This document shows positions 39,089 through 42,727 of a stretch of DNA of 42,727 nt, piece by piece. The DNA is from Chryseobacterium sp. Leaf394 (lineage in GTDB: Bacteria; Bacteroidota; Bacteroidia; Flavobacteriales; Weeksellaceae). The stretch's first letter is position 1. The number at the start of each line of letters is the position of its first letter. The DNA lies in NCBI RefSeq assembly GCF_001424105.1, contig NZ_LMQH01000014.1, positions 269,553-312,279 of the forward strand, given 5' to 3'. The notes beneath the pieces were generated by a model that was not told where the DNA came from, did no database searches, and saw only the letters and a program-made list of their open reading frames with translations. The position numbers were made by a program, and so were the translations under genes.

Positions 39089-39912
39089 CTTTTGATATTT
39101 TTAATTTTTTCTATCCTTTTAATTTCATTCAAAAGCAATGGAAAAGCAGGAACAGCCATTCCACCGTGATCAAATCCATCGAGTTCATATAAAACGGTTT
39201 CCTTGTGACCTTTCAGCTTCATCATTCTCCACATATAAGCGTTTTCCTCATATCTTCCCATCAGTTCCTTTTCGCGGTCACCGGTAATTAAAAGCAATGG
39301 TGGCGCATCAGCACGGATAAAATGAAGCGGTGCCATTTCATCGATTCTGGCATCCAATTCATCGATTCCTTTTTCTTTTCTGGTGGTAAAATGGGAAATC
39401 ATCTGTCCGCTAAACGGTATAATTCCGGCAAGCCTGTTTGCATCGATTTTATATTTATTTAAATTAGATTTATCCAAGCCTACCATTGAAGCGAGATATC
39501 CGCCCGCGGAATGTCCCGTAATAAAAATTAAATCTTCACTTCCGCCGTATTTCTTAATGTTATTGAAAACCCATGCTGTAGCTGCGGCTGCATCTTCGAT
39601 ATATTTCGGAGCCTTTACTTTTGGAGAAAGCCTGTAATTGACAGAAATAATGGCTACTCCTTTATTTTTAAGTTCTTCGGGAAGATGTTTTTCTCCACCT
39701 GTAATTCCTCCACCATGAAACCATATGATAGTTGAAAAATTCTTTACATTTTTCGGAACGTAAACATCTAAAACACATCTTTCATTAATGTATACATCGG
39801 ATTGATTTGTTTTTTCGTCGTAGTAACGAACATTGGAGATTGTCTGATATTCCTGAGAAAATAATAATATGGAATTGAAAATTAGGAAGATCAGAATAAG
39901 TATTTTTTTCAT
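39085..39912 (-). CDS. Secreted alpha/beta hydrolase (esterase-like)
   Basis: The 275-residue protein has a signal peptide (residues 1-20, ending in LLFSQ). The core shows TIIWFHGGGITGGEKHLPEE (HGGG oxyanion-hole motif, 66-69), VAIISVNYRLSP, the nucleophile Ser135 in ITGHSAGGYLAS, an acid in LLITGDREKE and the catalytic His in DGFDHGGMA. It is a carboxylesterase/lipase-like enzyme acting in the periplasm; the substrate is unknown. It precedes the lipoprotein gene with a 4-nt overlap, and the pair forms a small operon convergent with cstA. It resembles in type, but is not a close copy of, the esterase at 35545-36552. Confidence 0.9.
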   Translation of the reverse strand: MKKILILIFLIFNSILLFSQEYQTISNVRYYDEKTNQSDVYINERCVLDVYVPKNVKNFSTIIWFHGGGITGGEKHLPEELKNKGVAIISVNYRLSPKVKAPKYIEDAAAATAWVFNNIKKYGGSEDLIFITGHSAGGYLASMVGLDKSNLNKYKIDANRLAGIIPFSGQMISHFTTRKEKGIDELDARIDEMAPLHFIRADAPPLLLITGDREKELMGRYEENAYMWRMMKLKGHKETVLYELDGFDHGGMAVPAFPLLLNEIKRIEKIKNIKR

Positions 39913-40378
39913 TTTTAAAATTTTGAACCTTAAATATACGAATTGTGATTTTTAACATTTTCGGATTTTAACTAAAGATGAGATCTTGTTAAAGATCTGC
40001 AATATATTTTGACACATAGTCACAAAGATTTAGATCAAAACTTTGGGGAAGAGAACACATAAGATTGAAAATCGAAGATTTTCCTGATGAGATTCAGATT
40101 TTACTGTGATTTTAGAATTATTAAGTAGAGGTTTGATTATTAAAATTAAAATCTGTGAAAATCCGTGAGTTTTATGTACAATCAAATTGATTTCGACCTT
40201 TTAGGGTTGCTGACTTACGTAGGCCTTGTCCACAGAGCTTCACCCCTATGCTGGTGAATTTCGCTACTTTATGGCTTTTGAAACAATCAAAGTTTACGTC
40301 AAAAAAACAAAAGATTTTCAGAGATGATTTTTTTTAAATAATCCGTGAAAATCCTTGTAATCTGAAAGAAATTAATAT
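39913..40378. other. Repeat-rich intergenic region (466 bp)
   Basis: No gene. It contains AATCTGTG/AATCCGTG words (40150-40168, 40340-40348), a degenerate TTTCG...CCTTTTAGGG / TTTCGCTACTTTATGGCTTTTG pair (about 40191-40280) and a small hairpin TTCACC/GGTGAA (40239-40258). These are typical dispersed flavobacterial repeats (memory). Confidence 0.65.
40191..40280. repeat. Degenerate interspersed repeat with internal hairpin
   Basis: Two related blocks, TTTCGACCTTTTAGGGTT (from 40191) and TTTCGCTACTTTATGGC (from 40259), flank GC-richer DNA with a TTCACC/GGTGAA hairpin (40239-40244 with 40253-40258). Confidence 0.5.
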
Positions 40379-42715
40379 TTAAATCTTCGTCAGCTTAGCA
40401 TATTTCAAAATCAAATTCTTTTCACCTTCATGCAGGAAAACCACTTTTGCTTTGATATTCTGTGGATCTGTACCATCAAGGAATTTCACTTCCCCAATTC
40501 CGAAACGGTCGTGTCTCACTTTGTCGCCCACCTCAATGTCCTGCGAAGATGCTCCGCTTGGATTGATGATTTTTGCCGTGGCGACAGGTTTTAATTTTTT
40601 AGGTTCTGCAATTGGTTTATCGTTTTCAGACTTTGAAATGCTTTTCTTTTCGATTTTTTTAAAGCTTCTGATTTCCGAAGGATGCTCATCAAAAATATTG
40701 GAAGTCACTCCGGAATTGTTGATAAATCTCTTCTCAATAGCCGGATTAAGATATTCCAGATAAGTACCGTCGATTTCACTCAAAAATCTTGAAGGTTCTG
40801 CATCGGTAATTTTTCCCCACTGAAATCTGGAGATCGCGTAAGAGAAAAACGCCTGCTTTTCCGCTCTGGTAAGGGCAACATAGAATAAACGTCTTTCTTC
40901 TTCCAGATCTTCTCTGGTGGCCGAACTCATGAAACTCGGGAAAAGATTTTCTTCCAGACCCACCAAATGCACAACCGGAAACTCCAGACCTTTTGAAAGG
41001 TGAATGGTCATTAAAGAAACCATGTCGTCTTCATCATTATCTTTTTTCTGAGTATCTGCCGAAAGTGCGATATTTTCAAGGAAATTCGGTAAGCTTGGAT
41101 CTCCATCCTCAATCTGCTGCTGTTCTTCGATGAAACCCTGCATCGAGTTCATCAATTCCTGAACGTTTTCTACACGCGAAATTCCTTCGGGAGTCTGATC
41201 GTCTTTTAAAAATTTAATCAAACCACTTCGTTTAGCCACTTCCATCGCAACGCTGTACGCTGTTTCTGTTTTAAGTAGAACCTGAAATGCTTTAATCATC
41301 GCCCAGAAATCACTCAGTTTCGTTAGAACGCCATTGTTGAATTTCAGTTGCGGAGAATACATACCCAAATTGTCTAAAACTGCAGAAACCGGAATATTCT
41401 GTGAGTCTGCGAATACAATCAGTTTATTTTGAGTGGTTTCACCAATACCTCTTGCAGGATAATTGATGATTCTCATTAATGCTTCAGAATCATTTTCATT
41501 CACCAACAAACGCAGGTAACCGATTAAATCTTTTACTTCTTTTCTCTGGTAGAATGACAGTCCGCCATAAACTTTATACGGAATATTTTTTCTTCTTAAA
41601 GCATCTTCAAAAGCTCTGGTCTGCGAGTTGGTTCTGTACAGAATAGCGAAGTCGCTGAACATTTTCTGCTCACGGTTGCGCAGTTCCCAGATGTTTCCGG
41701 CAACGAAATTGGCTTCGTCGGCATCAGAAAGTGAACGGTAAATTTTTATTTTTTCGCCTTCTTCGTTTTCACTGAAAACATTTTTCTTAAACTGCTGAAG
41801 GTTTTTAGAAATCACCACATTCGCAGCATTCACAATGTTTTGGGTTGAACGGTAATTCTGTTCCAAAGAAACGGTTACCGCTTCAGGATAATCTTTTTTA
41901 AAGTTTAAAATATTATAAATATTCGCACCACGGAAAGAGTATATCGACTGAGCATCGTCTCCCACCACACAAATGTTTTCAAATTTTGAGGCTAATGCTT
42001 TAACAATTAAATACTGAGAGTGGTTTGTATCCTGGTACTCATCCACCAGAATATACCTGAATCTGTCCTGATATTTAGCCAGAACTTCCGGAAATCTTGT
42101 GAGAAGTTCATTGGTTTTCAGTAATAAATCATCAAAATCCATCGAGCCGTTTTTGTAGCATTGCTCCACGTATCGCTGGTAGATCTGTCCGATGTGTTTC
42201 ATGTTTGCCTTTTCATCAGCTTCCATCAGTTCAGGATTATTGAAATAGGCTTTTACAGTGATAAGGTTGTTTTTGTAATTGGATATTCTTGCCTGAACTT
42301 TTTTTGGTTTATACAAATCGGCATCGATGTTCATGTCTTTCAGTACTTTTCTGATGACATTCAGAGCATCCTGCTGATCGTAGATCGTAAAATTGGAAGG
42401 ATAACCCAGATAGTGAGCTTCACTTCTCAGAATTCTTGCAAAAACGGAGTGAAAAGTTCCCATCCAGAGGCTTCTCGCATTGCTTTGTCCTACAACTTTT
42501 GCAATACGTTCTTTCATTTCTTTTGCAGCCTTATTGGTAAAGGTCAAAGACAGAATATGAAAAGGATCAACTCCATTGGTAATTAAATGGGCGATGCGCA
42601 TGGTAAGAACACGCGTCTTTCCTGAACCTGCTCCGGCAAGCACCATCAGCGGGCCATCGAGTGTAGTAACGGCTTCAAATTGTGATTCATTCAGTCCTTT
42701 CAGATAATCCTCCAT
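40379..42715 (-). CDS. UvrD/PcrA-type ATP-dependent DNA helicase
   Basis: The 778-residue superfamily 1A helicase is complete. It begins MEDYLKGLNESQFEAV (Q motif) and has Walker A AGAGSGKT (residues 27-34), motif Ia (LTFTNKAAKEM), motif II DEYQDTNHS, motif III (VVGDDAQSIYSFRGA), motif IV/V (TIHLSKGLEFPVVHLVGLE) and motif VI (VALTRAEKQ). The C-terminus (from about residue 700) is a Tudor-like tail (VGDKVRHDRFGIGEVKFLDG) found in PcrA/UvrD, which binds RNA polymerase. It unwinds DNA 3' to 5' in repair, replication restart and conflict with transcription. ATG at 42715; the promoter lies at or beyond the right edge. pcrA or uvrD is the likely symbol, but they cannot be told apart here. Confidence 0.96.
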   Translation of the reverse strand: MEDYLKGLNESQFEAVTTLDGPLMVLAGAGSGKTRVLTMRIAHLITNGVDPFHILSLTFTNKAAKEMKERIAKVVGQSNARSLWMGTFHSVFARILRSEAHYLGYPSNFTIYDQQDALNVIRKVLKDMNIDADLYKPKKVQARISNYKNNLITVKAYFNNPELMEADEKANMKHIGQIYQRYVEQCYKNGSMDFDDLLLKTNELLTRFPEVLAKYQDRFRYILVDEYQDTNHSQYLIVKALASKFENICVVGDDAQSIYSFRGANIYNILNFKKDYPEAVTVSLEQNYRSTQNIVNAANVVISKNLQQFKKNVFSENEEGEKIKIYRSLSDADEANFVAGNIWELRNREQKMFSDFAILYRTNSQTRAFEDALRRKNIPYKVYGGLSFYQRKEVKDLIGYLRLLVNENDSEALMRIINYPARGIGETTQNKLIVFADSQNIPVSAVLDNLGMYSPQLKFNNGVLTKLSDFWAMIKAFQVLLKTETAYSVAMEVAKRSGLIKFLKDDQTPEGISRVENVQELMNSMQGFIEEQQQIEDGDPSLPNFLENIALSADTQKKDNDEDDMVSLMTIHLSKGLEFPVVHLVGLEENLFPSFMSSATREDLEEERRLFYVALTRAEKQAFFSYAISRFQWGKITDAEPSRFLSEIDGTYLEYLNPAIEKRFINNSGVTSNIFDEHPSEIRSFKKIEKKSISKSENDKPIAEPKKLKPVATAKIINPSGASSQDIEVGDKVRHDRFGIGEVKFLDGTDPQNIKAKVVFLHEGEKNLILKYAKLTKI

Positions 42716-42727
42716 AATGCAAAAAAA

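Overview
The window looks like the chromosome of a flavobacterium close to Chryseobacterium/Elizabethkingia (Weeksellaceae, Bacteroidota). The signs are: AT-rich DNA; promoters of the Bacteroidota type (TTG, about 19-23 bp, TAnnTTTG) and no clear Shine-Dalgarno sites; GLPGLI proteins, an outer-membrane beta-barrel receptor of the TonB type and a PNGase F-like protein; and many short palindromic or low-complexity intergenic repeats typical of this group. I see no rRNA, tRNA, insertion sequence, prophage or CRISPR array. Most of the window is ordinary core or accessory chromosome.

Layout. 1-1076: the end of an LTA-synthase-like sulfatase and a secreted DUF2147 protein. 1142-4888 (minus): a split transketolase (two genes) and a Na+/solute symporter. 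5237-9678: a stress/redox cluster with two small CG-type acetyltransferases, OsmC, an FMN reductase, a lipoprotein and two pirins. 9896-13261 (minus): a DHA2 multidrug exporter, a GLPGLI protein and an unknown secreted protein. 13425-17310 (minus): agmatine deiminase, N-carbamoylputrescine amidase (agmatine to putrescine) and asparagine synthase B. 17634-22204: a GLPGLI/PNGase F-like fusion on the minus strand and a divergent outer-membrane receptor. 22278-26371: an RNA m5C methyltransferase, YjdM, a membrane protein, an orphan ABC ATPase and a YceI lipoprotein. 26497-30102 (plus): pheS, then a histidine kinase and a NarL-type response regulator that overlap.

30103-30861 has no conventional gene but is the most interesting stretch. 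A pair of 10-bp direct repeats exactly 22 bp apart lies just upstream of a perfect flavobacterial promoter. The promoter leads into about 220 nt of DNA that can fold into several stems and ends in an intrinsic terminator. I read this as a structured non-coding RNA gene, possibly controlled by the adjacent two-component system. A second, smaller orphan promoter-plus-terminator lies at about 17530-17637.

30862-42715: a DUF3108 protein; a ferredoxin-NADP reductase with its 2Fe-2S ferredoxin; an alpha/beta hydrolase; a HipA-like kinase overlapping a DUF3037 gene (a conserved pair of unknown function) followed by an esterase; a CstA-type carbon-starvation transporter; a lipoprotein and another esterase; and a complete UvrD/PcrA-type helicase at the right edge. 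All functions are read from sequence motifs by eye; no database search was run.
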